A stretch of 64,000 bases of DNA from Longicatena caecimuris (GTDB lineage: Bacteria; Bacillota_I; Bacilli_A; Erysipelotrichales; Erysipelotrichaceae): positions 124,001 to 188,000 of the forward strand of contig NZ_SMBP01000002.1 of the NCBI RefSeq assembly GCF_004341945.1. The letters are read 5' to 3'. The notes below the pieces were generated by a model that saw only the letters and a list, made by a program, of their open reading frames with translations, ran no database searches and was not told where the DNA came from. The position numbers were made by a program, and so were the translations under genes. Positions within the stretch are counted from its first letter, which is position 1. Each line of letters opens with the position of its first letter. Shown piece after piece: positions 8,786 through 18,005 of the stretch.

Positions 8786-11498
8786 CTCATGTTCTCTCCT
8801 ATATAACTAGGATAATAAAACAAGAAATCGGCTGTTGTAATATCCAATTCGTGATACGTTGTTTCGCTTTCTTTTTCAAAAAAATGCTGATGAACCTCGA
8901 TGATTTTCGCCGTATTTACAAATAGAGTATCATCGCCATTATCAGTTACTTTGGTAGGAATGACAAAATGGAGCTCTTGCTCAGCCTGCAGCGCTTCAAT
9001 TGTAAAGATCAGCTTCTGTTTGTTTTTAGCATCTTGCATCACCTCTACAAATTGCGAATCTTTCACAAGTTGCTGTTTTGTGGAATCATTACCCAAATAC
9101 CACACAATAGCATCCAATTGGATATCCAATCCTGAAGGCAGGATATCCTCCACCTTAATAGCATTCAATAAGAAAGATGTTTCCCCATTTTTTACACTGA
9201 TATCATAGTTGATTTCATCATGCTTTTTCACCTTTGTCGGATGATCCTGAGTTCCGGAGACAGGTGTTGATGTTTTATGGATTTCCATTTCAGGTTCACG
9301 TATAGCCACCGTTGTTTCCGTTGTTTCTAATAAAGAATCTTGCCACTCAACATTGGAAACCTGTGTGTTTGCATTTACCCATGAGGTATTGTATGCCAAT
9401 ATCTTCTTTTCCATATCTTGCTTTATTATATCAATTGGTGCCTTCATATGAAGAATCGCAGAGACTTGTTGCTGTGATTCTAATACAAATGGAGTTCCTT
9501 CTACGGTATTACGCATATCAATAGCAACTGCTGTAACTTTTGACATATATCCGCTGGTTTTTCTGCACTCCATATTGTCTCATCTTCAATATTGGCATCC
9601 CCTTTTAAACCGGCATCATCATGAGATAATATGATATCTTTTTTCATGGAATATAAAACCTTAGCATCCACACCTTTACGAAGCGCCGATGACACATCAA
9701 CACTTTGTAAAGTTCCTTTCCAATGTTCTCTTTCTCCAGCATTATTTTCCAAAACATCAAATAAAACTAAATTATTAGCTTTCGCTGTATCTTGTGAAGA
9801 ATACTGTAAACGATAACTATAGCTATCGCCCGTTAATACTTCTGTGGAAGCTGTATATTTCAATTCCTGTTGGTTTTTCACAGACTTAAAGAACCCTAAT
9901 TTTGAAAATGTATCCCCTGTAAGACTCGTCGAAACAGAAGCATACAAAGTATCTTTCTGAGCACTTTCCCCCGCTTTTCCATCTTCGTCGATATCAATGA
10001 ACCATTTTTGATCAGAAAATGATGCATCCGGCATATCCGGATAGCCATTTGTTATACTTTCATTACCAGATTTGTAGGCAATACTATTGCTTATATTTCT
10101 TCCAAAATCAAAACAAGATTCCCAAGGATAATACCCATGATATTGTAACAGAAAACCACTTTCCTATTCCCAGCCATTAGGTTGAATATTTGTATATTTT
10201 ATACTATTTTTTTCACCTGGTTTCATACTTACCTGAATGATCATCATGGTTCTTCCGGAGTTCTTCCAATTTTCTTTTAATTGTACCGTAAAATCACATG
10301 GTCTATCTGGTAAAAAAGTAGTACCACCCTGTCGATATACAGTAGTCACTTTAATCTTTCCTACATCTACATACATTCCTTTTGGTAATAAATCATAAAA
10401 CGTTCCTGACTTTTGTTCTTTGAGCGTTCCATTATCTGATGTTTCATCAAAGGGATCGGCATAATTTGAATATGCTGCCTCATATGCATAGCTCTGATAC
10501 TCAATATCGTATTGTTGATTTTTTGTATCATTTGTCGTTTTAACTATTTCTTTCTGCATATTGCTGGTTGTTGGATAACCTTCTAAAAGAACCCAAGCTT
10601 TGCTATGATTTCCTAACGCACCTTCCATACCATATTCTGCTTTATCTCTTTCTATCATCTGTTCTTTTATTTTTTCAGAGCCTTCAATGGTAAGGGTATT
10701 TTTCTGGTTTACCCATTTCCCATTACTATCAAATATTCTGCCCGAATTTATGTTATAGAGCATAATCGAATCTTTTCCCTCAATCAGACTAGCAACATGG
10801 GCGGTTTTTCTTAATTGAATGCGAATATCTAAATTCAATTTGTTTTTAAAATACTTTGATTCGTGTTCTAATTTCAATGCAATAATCCCTGCTGGCAATT
10901 TTACTGTATTATTTCTATCAATGTTTTCAAATACTTTACCATCGTTATCTATAAAATTAAATATTTTATTGCCAACACATACAAACTTTCCTAATTTTAT
11001 CCATTCACCATCAAAGCTTTTTCTACCATATAGATCAGCAGGTTCCCAATTCCCATATTCCGTATTTTCATTAAATAGATAGCCTCCTATATCCTCATTC
11101 GCCGTCATATCAAACTCATTGATAACCACATGCACAGCGCTAAATACATAATCGTTCTCTTGCAGTCGCTCATCCTCTAATGTAACAAAATCATCTACTA
11201 ATTCGGTTTTATAGCTCTTTTTCCCATAACTATCCAAAACATTGTCAGGCAATCCATCGCCTTTGGTATAAATACCTCCATCCGTTGTCATTTCATTCGC
11301 CCAATGCCCCTGTAATTCAGGTAATTCATCATTTATATGAGCTTGTTCCATTAAATTGAAGAAACCCGGTGCGTTGCCGCCCCAACATATATAATTATGA
11401 AATCCCTTATTAATCCAACTGTTCCCTTCAGGGTATTTAAAGTTAAAATCTACATAACTGTAACTTGCATCAGCACTTTTTTCCTGATTTATGGATTA
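8782..11498 (-). pseudogene. Pilus adhesin / fimbrial isopeptide-domain protein, multiply disrupted
   Basis: Three stretches read as one ancestral surface protein. The frame open from 11495 (no start codon; YSYVDFNFKYPEGN resembles the mature start of such adhesins) ends at an in-frame TAG at 10164-10166. The same frame continues to a +2 shift at the ATATAT tract 9545-9550: removing AT joins EKPAD to MSKVTAVAID, a motif continuous in homologous adhesins. The last stretch (DILPSG, fimbrial D2-like) runs to 8782 and stops without LPxTG or anchor. So there is one nonsense codon, one frameshift, and missing ends. Frame joins are read from the sequence; homology is recognised by pattern. Confidence 0.7.
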
Positions 11499-11517
11499 TA
11501 AAATGTTTTTTCAGAAA

Positions 11518-11591
11518 TTACAAGGCGAATGACGATGCAACCATACCAAATGCAACAGCCTTTTTCTTAATGATGTTTAGCTTTTTGAAAG
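11518..11591 (-). other. Signal-peptide-like remnant upstream of the adhesin relic
   Basis: A minus-strand frame reads FKKLNIIKKKAVAFG then MVASSFAL and stops (TAA 11520-11518). This looks like a secretion signal with a basic n-region and small residues before a cleavage site. It lacks a start codon and ribosome site and is out of frame with the adhesin relic 20 nt downstream. I read it as the eroded 5' end of that gene. The rest of 11.6-11.78 kb shows nothing I can name. Confidence 0.35.
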
Positions 11592-11786
11592 AGTTGCTAT
11601 AAATAACGGAAAAATTGAATAATAAATAACAAATATATCACTTAGCATAAAAAAAGAAAAGAAACCCTTTCAGAATTTAGTTGGTGATGAAAGATTATTC
11701 CCTTTTTCTAGTGATGCATCTTAAGCTTACCTTCTTTACAAAAGGATAACTATTATTTTTTTATAACCATGCATAGTAAATTACCG

Positions 11787-11819
11787 AAAAAAAACGTCAT
11801 TCTCTTATGAGCCTGACGT
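11787..11819 (-). terminator. Terminator of the fatty acid operon
   Basis: Stem ACGTCA (11794-11799) / TGACGT (11814-11819) followed by a run of eight T on the minus strand. The stem overlaps the plsC stop codon. Confidence 0.75.
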
Positions 11820-12503
11820 AGCTTTCTTTTGCAATGCTTCCTGCATTTCTTTTTGCAGAATGGCACATAAACCATCTGCTTTCTCTTTACGGTATTCTTC
11901 ATATGTGCGTGCCTTTAGAAAAGTCACCTCAAAAGCAGTACCGTGCAGTAATACACGTTTAAAATCATAAGAATTCTTTAAGACCATTGGCACAATGGTT
12001 GCTTTTGCCATAAAAGCAGGCTGTAATGATCCGGCATGCAATTCTAACAACTGCCCATCTTTCGCTCTTGTTCCTTCAGGAAAAATTAATAGATTTCTTC
12101 CTTTTTTTAAGCGGCGTGCACTTTCTCTTAACATATGAATGGCACTGGATTGTTCCTCGCGATCAAAATAAATTAGCTCTAAGGTTTTTGCCCAATTGGC
12201 CACATAAGGTATTTTTTCATTTTCTTTCTTTGATATAAACGTAAATGGGGTCGTAATGATGGCAAGCTGTATCAACATATCAAATGCACTTTGGTGATTA
12301 GACACAAACAGAATCTCGCCTTCTTTAGGCATTTCTTCTGTTACATCAATTTGGATACGACAGCCAAAAGCTTTGATGATACGCTTTGACCAACTAGCCA
12401 TATGCTGATACCGCACTTCAAATGGTTTCTTTCGTACCAAAAAAGCATCCATCCAAGATGCCGGAAGTAGATACAACATACGTAAACAACCTACTATAAA
12501 CAT
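11805..12503 (-). CDS. plsC: 1-Acyl-sn-glycerol-3-phosphate acyltransferase
   Basis: Transfers an acyl chain to lysophosphatidic acid to make phosphatidic acid at the membrane. The acyltransferase motif NHQSAFD gives H70 and D75 (HX4D); the second motif FPEGTRAKDG follows near residue 140. Length of 232 residues is normal, with a hydrophobic N-terminus. It is the last gene of the operon, overlapping acpS by 10 nt, so acyl-chain production and phospholipid assembly are co-transcribed. Confidence 0.93.
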   Translation of the reverse strand: MFIVGCLRMLYLLPASWMDAFLVRKKPFEVRYQHMASWSKRIIKAFGCRIQIDVTEEMPKEGEILFVSNHQSAFDMLIQLAIITTPFTFISKKENEKIPYVANWAKTLELIYFDREEQSSAIHMLRESARRLKKGRNLLIFPEGTRAKDGQLLELHAGSLQPAFMAKATIVPMVLKNSYDFKRVLLHGTAFEVTFLKARTYEEYRKEKADGLCAILQKEMQEALQKKATSGS

Positions 12504-12853
12504 GAATCATCCATCTCCTTAGACTGTACGATTGCATATGCAATGGCATAGTCATGCTCATGTGCAATGGAAATCTGTATATCATATGTTTCCATTGTAC
12601 AATACGGTGCCCCATGGGCATCACTTAATATCTCGATATCACAAAGAGGAACATTGCAGTGCGCTGACAGTGCCTTATAAATCGCTTCCTTACCGGCAAA
12701 ACGTCCGGCTATCCATTCGGCCTTACGTTTTGACTGCATATGTGCACAGCATGCTTGTTCCTTCTGCGTTAATATTCTTTGCATATGTCCTTTTTCCATA
12801 GCATTTGCGACACGGTAAATATCCACAATGTCACATCCGATTCCTATTATCAT
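12494..12853 (-). CDS. acpS: Holo-[acyl-carrier-protein] synthase
   Basis: Moves 4'-phosphopantetheine from CoA onto the ACP serine. The 119-residue sequence has the AcpS motifs GIGCDIVDI at the N-terminus (metal-binding Asp) and RFAGKEAIYKAL in the middle (catalytic Glu and Lys). It overlaps birA by 4 nt (ATGA) and plsC by 10 nt. Its substrate ACP is the first gene of the same operon. Confidence 0.95.
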   Translation of the reverse strand: MIIGIGCDIVDIYRVANAMEKGHMQRILTQKEQACCAHMQSKRKAEWIAGRFAGKEAIYKALSAHCNVPLCDIEILSDAHGAPYCTMETYDIQISIAHEHDYAIAYAIVQSKEMDDSCL

Positions 12854-13521
12854 ATGATTGGCTCCTTATATATACTGGATAATGTGACTTCTCCTCCATG
12901 TAAGATGCGTCTTCCTTTCGCATTCCTAATTGTCAAAGTTCCATCACTGTTTACATCCTGTACTTCCCATACTACATCATCCAGCTTAATTTTTCTACCT
13001 TTTAACATATGATATTGACGATATCTTTCACACAGCTCTTCTTGGGAAAGTCTTGCTAAAGAGGTACACTGATGTAAAATGTCCGTTAGGAGAACTTCTT
13101 TATTTATATTAACATAACCGGCTTTTGCCTTTAAAGAGCCTTCCTTTTCCGACAGATTACATCCAATACCAACGATCATTGCGGCCTTTTGATTCCCTTC
13201 ATATACTGTTTCAATTAGAATCCCACATACCTTTTTCCCAGCCACCAAAATATCATTCGGCCATTTGATCAAAGCTGCCACATGAAAGCTTTCTAACGCT
13301 TTAACGATGGCCAATGGAAAAAGGATAGGAGAAGGGAAATGCTGTTTATAAAGGATGGAAAAGGTCAGATCCTCATTGCTTTCCCATGTTCGCTCAAAGC
13401 GCCCTCTTCCCTTAGTCTGATGTTCAGCTAGGATGACGCTTTGATCTGAGAGCATCGCATAATTATGCTTGCAAGTATCATTGGTACTGGCTAATTCAGA
13501 AAAGCGCTGTATGGTGTACAT
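12850..13521 (-). CDS. birA: Biotin-[acetyl-CoA-carboxylase] ligase, no DNA-binding domain
   Basis: Biotinylates the AccB lysine using ATP. It has the biotinyl-AMP loop motif KGRGRFERTW and the IKWPNDILV motif. At 223 residues it starts directly in the catalytic domain and lacks the winged-helix repressor domain of group II BirA, so it cannot repress biotin genes itself. It overlaps fabZ by one base (TAATG) and acpS by four. Its place here supplies the ligase for accB upstream; biotin itself probably comes through divergent bioY. Confidence 0.93.
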   Translation of the reverse strand: MYTIQRFSELASTNDTCKHNYAMLSDQSVILAEHQTKGRGRFERTWESNEDLTFSILYKQHFPSPILFPLAIVKALESFHVAALIKWPNDILVAGKKVCGILIETVYEGNQKAAMIVGIGCNLSEKEGSLKAKAGYVNINKEVLLTDILHQCTSLARLSQEELCERYRQYHMLKGRKIKLDDVVWEVQDVNSDGTLTIRNAKGRRILHGGEVTLSSIYKEPII

Positions 13522-13949
13522 TACGCCTCATCAATGGCAAACATCAGTTCTCCACTGACTGCAACTTCATCATCAACGGTTGCCACAGCATTCACAAAGA
13601 CGATTCCCATGCGCTCTTTCGTGACTTCACAGGTCAAGGTCAATTTGTCCCCGGGAATAACCTGACGTTTAAAGCGCGCTTTGTTGATACCGGCAAATAA
13701 ACCAATCTTTCCTTTATTCTCTTCCTTGCTTAACAACATCACCGCCACGGTTTGTGCTAAAGCCTCCAGCATCAGTACCCCGGGCATAATGTGCTTCTGG
13801 GGAAAGTGTCCTAGAAATTGCATCTCATTTGCGCTGATGCATTTACTTCCTACAACCTTATTTCCCTCAATGCTCTCAATGCGATCCACCAGTAGAAAAG
13901 GATAACGGTGGGGAATGATCTTTTGGATATCGTTGCTATTGTATAACAT
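13521..13949 (-). CDS. fabZ: 3-Hydroxyacyl-ACP dehydratase
   Basis: Hot-dog fold dehydratase of chain elongation. The signature IPHRYPFLLVDRI carries the catalytic His, and GHFPQKHIMPGVLMLEA carries the catalytic Glu. The ATG at 13949 (MLYNSND) has GGGAGG 7 nt upstream; a GTG 15 nt earlier overlaps that site and the fabF stop. It is the only dehydratase in the cluster and no FabM/FabN is present in the window, so the source of unsaturated chains cannot be told here. Confidence 0.95.
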   Translation of the reverse strand: MLYNSNDIQKIIPHRYPFLLVDRIESIEGNKVVGSKCISANEMQFLGHFPQKHIMPGVLMLEALAQTVAVMLLSKEENKGKIGLFAGINKARFKRQVIPGDKLTLTCEVTKERMGIVFVNAVATVDDEVAVSGELMFAIDEA

Positions 13950-13951
13950 AT

Positions 13952-15190
13952 TTATTCCTCCCACTTTTGAATGATAATGCTGGCATTATGACCGCCAAAT
14001 CCTAAGGAATTGGACATTGCCACATGCACAGGTGTATGCAGGCCTTCATTGACCACCAGATTCAAGTCACAAGCTTCATCCTTCTGCTGGTAATTGATCG
14101 TTGCCGGCACAAAGTCGTTTTGTACTGCTAATGTGGAAATAATAGCTTCCAAAGCACCGCTGGCACCTAATAAATGACCGCTCATCGATTTGGTGCTGGA
14201 TACATATGGCTTCATAGCATCCTTACCGAAAGCTTTTTTTACTGCCAGTGTTTCACTGGAATCATTTAGCGGTGTACTAGTACCATGGGCATTGATATAA
14301 TCAACATCTTGCATTTGCATAGCGGCATCTTTTACTGCCATTTGCATAGCTTTTGCGGCACTGCTGCCATCGGCCAATGGAGCCGTGATATGATTGGCAT
14401 CACAAGTACTTCCATATCCTACAATTTCGCCATAGATGTTTGCTTTACGGGCAAGGGCATGTTCCAATTCTTCTAAAATCAGCACACCGGCGCCTTCTCC
14501 CATAACAAAGCCTTTACGCTGCGCATCAAATGGGATGCTGGCACGCATTGGATCTTCCCCCTCGTGTAAGGCACGCATCGAGGCAAAGCCTGCCATGGCA
14601 ACCGGTGTAATACTAGCTTCACTTCCTCCGGCTGCGATGATATCTTCATAGCCATCACGAATACGATGGAAAGCTTCTCCGATAGCATTGGTACTTGCTG
14701 CACAAGCTGTTACCACACTGGAAACATTCCCTTTCGCTCCCAGATCAATTGCTACACTTCCCGGTGCCAGATTAATCAATGCCATAGGGATAAAATAAGG
14801 AGAAACGCGACTTGGTCCGCGATCTTTCAAAGTTGTGCTTGCACCTTCAATCGTTGCAATACCACCAATACCACTTCCTAGGATTACCCCAAAGGCATCG
14901 GCCTTGATCGTATCTTCAGACAAACCGCTGTCAGCATATGCCTGTTTCGCGGCAATACGCACAAACTGGGTAAAACGATCATTAAATTTCAATTCACGTT
15001 TTGTGAAATATTGTTCCATATCTAAATCTTTGACTTCACCTGCAAGTTTCGCACGAAACTCACTTGTATCAAAATGGGTAACCTTTCCAATGCCACAACG
15101 GCCTTCCTGCAAAGCATCCCATACTTCTTCTACGTTATTTCCAATTGGGCTTACAACACCCATTCCGGTTATGACAACTCTTCTTTTCAT
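13952..15190 (-). CDS. fabF: 3-Oxoacyl-ACP synthase II
   Basis: Condensing enzyme that elongates acyl-ACP with malonyl-ACP. The catalytic triad is visible: Cys163 in VTACAAS, His in NAHGTSTPLND, His in SGHLLGASGA. 412 residues, full length, ending GFGGHNASIIIQKW. The gene begins one base after the fabG stop and ends just before fabZ. Confidence 0.96.
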   Translation of the reverse strand: MKRRVVITGMGVVSPIGNNVEEVWDALQEGRCGIGKVTHFDTSEFRAKLAGEVKDLDMEQYFTKRELKFNDRFTQFVRIAAKQAYADSGLSEDTIKADAFGVILGSGIGGIATIEGASTTLKDRGPSRVSPYFIPMALINLAPGSVAIDLGAKGNVSSVVTACAASTNAIGEAFHRIRDGYEDIIAAGGSEASITPVAMAGFASMRALHEGEDPMRASIPFDAQRKGFVMGEGAGVLILEELEHALARKANIYGEIVGYGSTCDANHITAPLADGSSAAKAMQMAVKDAAMQMQDVDYINAHGTSTPLNDSSETLAVKKAFGKDAMKPYVSSTKSMSGHLLGASGALEAIISTLAVQNDFVPATINYQQKDEACDLNLVVNEGLHTPVHVAMSNSLGFGGHNASIIIQKWEE

Positions 15191-15922
15191 TTACATCACC
15201 ATCCCGCCATCAACTGCGATGACTTGTCCTGTTATATAATCACTATCTTCACTGCATAAAAACTTCACGACGTTGGCAACATCCTGCACACTGCCGAATT
15301 TTTTCATCGGTATATTGTTTTTAGCATTCGCCTGTACGTCTTCACTTAATGTATCGGTCATCGCTGTCTGGATAAAACCAGGGGCTACGGCATTGACATT
15401 AATGCCTCTAGGTGCCAGCTCTTTTGCTACCGCCTTGGTCATCGCAATGACTCCACCTTTACTAGCCGCATAATTGACTTGACCGATATTGCCGCATAAA
15501 CCGACAACACTTGCCATATTGACAATCTTGCCATGACGCTGTTTCATCATGATCCTTGCCACATGGCGGATACAGTTATACGTTCCTTTTAGATTAATGC
15601 GAATGACATCATCAAATTCTTCTTCACGCATTCTTAATAATAAATTATCTTTCGTGATGCCGGCATTATTCACAACGACATCCAGATGTCCATATTCTTT
15701 CACGATGGTATCCATCATTTCCTTAACATCCTGTTCATTGGCAACATCACATTGCATCATCTTATGTTTGCCGCTTGGATCAAGCTTGGCTAAGACTGCT
15801 TTTGCGCCTGCTTCACTGTTGGCATAATTGATGATGACATCGTATTCCTTTGATAAGGTGATAGCGATAGCTTCTCCGATACCGCGGGAAGCACCGCTGA
15901 TAAATGCTGTTTTTCTTTCCAT
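15191..15922 (-). CDS. fabG: 3-Oxoacyl-ACP reductase
   Basis: NADPH-dependent short-chain dehydrogenase/reductase for the first reduction step of elongation. Cofactor loop SGASRGIGEA at the N-terminus, NNAGITKDNLLLRM, catalytic Ser in NMASVVG and YxxxK in NYAASKGG. 243 residues is standard. It lies 4 nt after fabD and abuts fabF. Confidence 0.96.
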   Translation of the reverse strand: MERKTAFISGASRGIGEAIAITLSKEYDVIINYANSEAGAKAVLAKLDPSGKHKMMQCDVANEQDVKEMMDTIVKEYGHLDVVVNNAGITKDNLLLRMREEEFDDVIRINLKGTYNCIRHVARIMMKQRHGKIVNMASVVGLCGNIGQVNYAASKGGVIAMTKAVAKELAPRGINVNAVAPGFIQTAMTDTLSEDVQANAKNNIPMKKFGSVQDVANVVKFLCSEDSDYITGQVIAVDGGMVM

Positions 15923-15926
15923 ATGA

Positions 15927-16853
15927 CTATCCTTTCAATGCATTAAGGCATTCCTTCAAGCTTGCCTCATCTTCGACATGCAAGATTTTTACGTCATGCC
16001 CTTTGCAACATTTTTTCACAAAACCACTGACAGCTTTTCCCGGACCAACTTCAATAAAGGTATCTACACCATCTTCCAGCATATGTTCAATCGTCTGCGT
16101 AAAATAGACAGAATGTGCAATTTGTTTACTTAAGATTGTGTTCAGATCGGTCTTCTCTGGTTTTCCCGATATATTGTGATACACCGGAATGGATGGCTGT
16201 TTAATATTGTATTGTGCTAAGACCTTACGCAACTCTTTAGCCGCATCTAGTAATAAGGAAGAATGAAACGCCCCGCTGACCTGTAAAGGAATCACGCGTC
16301 TTGCTCCCAATTCTAAGCATCGCTTACTTGCTGCTTCAACGGCAGCTTTATGCCCGGTGATTACGATTTGTCCCGGACAATTATAATTGGCAATTTCACA
16401 TACGCCCAACGCCTTAACTTCTTCACAAGCCTGTAAGATTTTCGCTTCTTCTAACATCAGAATAGCCGCCATACTGCTGATTCCTGAAGGCAGTGCATTG
16501 GCCATGATCTTGCCTCGCTGAGCAACGATCTTCGTACCATCTTCAATTGAGAAAGCATTCGCATAACATAAGGCACTGTATTCTCCCAATGATAAGCCAG
16601 CGCACACATCTGCTTCAACGCCAAAAGAACGTAGCAGCGTTGCACAAGCCATGCTGTGCAAGAAGATTGCAGGCTGGGCATATTGTGTATCATCCAAAGT
16701 TTCCTTTGGACCTTCAAAACAAAGTTGTTTCACATCGAAATCTAAAGTACTGCTGTCAAAGATGGCTCTGACGATAGCGTAGTTGTCATATAAATCTTTT
16801 CCCATGCCGGGATGCTGAGCACCCTGACCAGAGAATAAAAAGGCTGTTTTCAT
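15927..16853 (-). CDS. fabD: Malonyl-CoA:ACP transacylase
   Basis: Loads malonyl groups onto ACP. GQGAQHPGMG forms the N-terminal loop; the active serine is in GLSLGEYSA and the His in SGAFHSSL. The ATG at 16853 (MKTAFLF) has AAGGAGG 6 nt upstream; the ATG 33 nt earlier has no ribosome site. About 308 residues, normal. An 84-nt gap separates it from the upstream gene with no obvious promoter. Confidence 0.95.
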   Translation of the reverse strand: MKTAFLFSGQGAQHPGMGKDLYDNYAIVRAIFDSSTLDFDVKQLCFEGPKETLDDTQYAQPAIFLHSMACATLLRSFGVEADVCAGLSLGEYSALCYANAFSIEDGTKIVAQRGKIMANALPSGISSMAAILMLEEAKILQACEEVKALGVCEIANYNCPGQIVITGHKAAVEAASKRCLELGARRVIPLQVSGAFHSSLLLDAAKELRKVLAQYNIKQPSIPVYHNISGKPEKTDLNTILSKQIAHSVYFTQTIEHMLEDGVDTFIEVGPGKAVSGFVKKCCKGHDVKILHVEDEASLKECLNALKG

Positions 16854-16937
16854 GAATGTCCTCCTTACGTATATGATGGCATGCATCTGCTTAGAATGCA
16901 GATGATACGCTCATAACTCATTCGTATATAAATGAAC

Positions 16938-18005
16938 CTAAATAAAAGCTGCTTTTAGTTCATCCATCAATTGTTTTACCGTGACGATTTCCGTAATACG
17001 CCACGCATTGGCTCCTGCAAATACTAAGCCCTGTTCTACCTCACCATGTACGGCATGAATCAATGCCTCACTGATACAATATGGCGTTGTTGCCGGTTTA
17101 CATGGCAACATACAGCCAATACAATGGGATGGTGCTATGCGCTTTTCTTTTACCTGACGCATAAAATCCGTCATCACCGCTCTTCCCGGTAATCCAGCAG
17201 GACTTTTCACCAGTTCGATATCTTCCTTTTGGGCTTGCACAATCGCTTCTTTAAAAGCAGGCGATGCATCACATTCCTGTGTGGCGATAAAACGCGTGCC
17301 CATTTGTACACCGGCAGCTCCTAAATCACAAAAGTGACGGATATCTTGCGCATCATAAATGCCCCCTGCTACAAAAATTGGTACCTGTCGCTGATAGCGT
17401 TCTTCAAATTCAGGAAGAAGGGCTTTTACATCGGCTAAGATTTTTTCTAAAGGCTCTGCCTTATTTGTGATAAGATCTTCTTTCTTAAAGCCCAAATGAC
17501 CTCCTGCTAAAGAACCTTCAATGACGATAAAATCAGGCAGGCGATGATGATGGCGATCCCAGGTCTTCAAAATCAGCTTTGCCGCTCTGCCACTGGATAC
17601 GATTGGTGCTAGTAAAATATCCGCATCCTTAACAATGGCTGGCAAATGCATTGGCAGCCCTGCTCCGGAAATAATGGCATCCGCTTGAGCATTAACGGCA
17701 GCTTTCACATAAAACTCATAATCTTTACTTGCCACCATGATATTTACACCACATAAGCCCTTTCCCTGTGCCCATTCTTTTGCCTTTGCAATTTCTTCAT
17801 GCATTGCCTGAATATTACAGATCATGCTGTTTTCCCAGAAATCCGGTTTCTGATATCCCGGGTGTGCTGCACTGATTACCCCCATGCCGCCTTCCTTCAT
17901 CACAGCACCGGCTAAGGAAGATAGTGAAATACCAACTCCCATACCACCTTGTATCACAGGTACTTCTAAGCTTTTTCCATTATGGAAAAGAATCCTATTC
18001 TGCAT
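16938..18005 (-). CDS. Nitronate monooxygenase / FabK-like flavoprotein
   Basis: 355-residue FMN-binding TIM-barrel protein of the 2-nitropropane dioxygenase superfamily: VIQGGMGVGIS at the N-terminus, ISGAGLP, IEGSLAGGHLG and VAGGIYDAQDI phosphate-binding loops, and AAGVQMGTRF. A C-terminal cysteine group, CIGCMLPC then PYC, is absent from the neighbouring FabK and could bind a metal or cluster. It overlaps fabK by 11 nt, so it belongs to the fatty acid operon, but its substrate is unknown: nitronate detoxification or a second enoyl reductase are both possible. Confidence 0.8.
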   Translation of the reverse strand: MQNRILFHNGKSLEVPVIQGGMGVGISLSSLAGAVMKEGGMGVISAAHPGYQKPDFWENSMICNIQAMHEEIAKAKEWAQGKGLCGVNIMVASKDYEFYVKAAVNAQADAIISGAGLPMHLPAIVKDADILLAPIVSSGRAAKLILKTWDRHHHRLPDFIVIEGSLAGGHLGFKKEDLITNKAEPLEKILADVKALLPEFEERYQRQVPIFVAGGIYDAQDIRHFCDLGAAGVQMGTRFIATQECDASPAFKEAIVQAQKEDIELVKSPAGLPGRAVMTDFMRQVKEKRIAPSHCIGCMLPCKPATTPYCISEALIHAVHGEVEQGLVFAGANAWRITEIVTVKQLMDELKAAFI

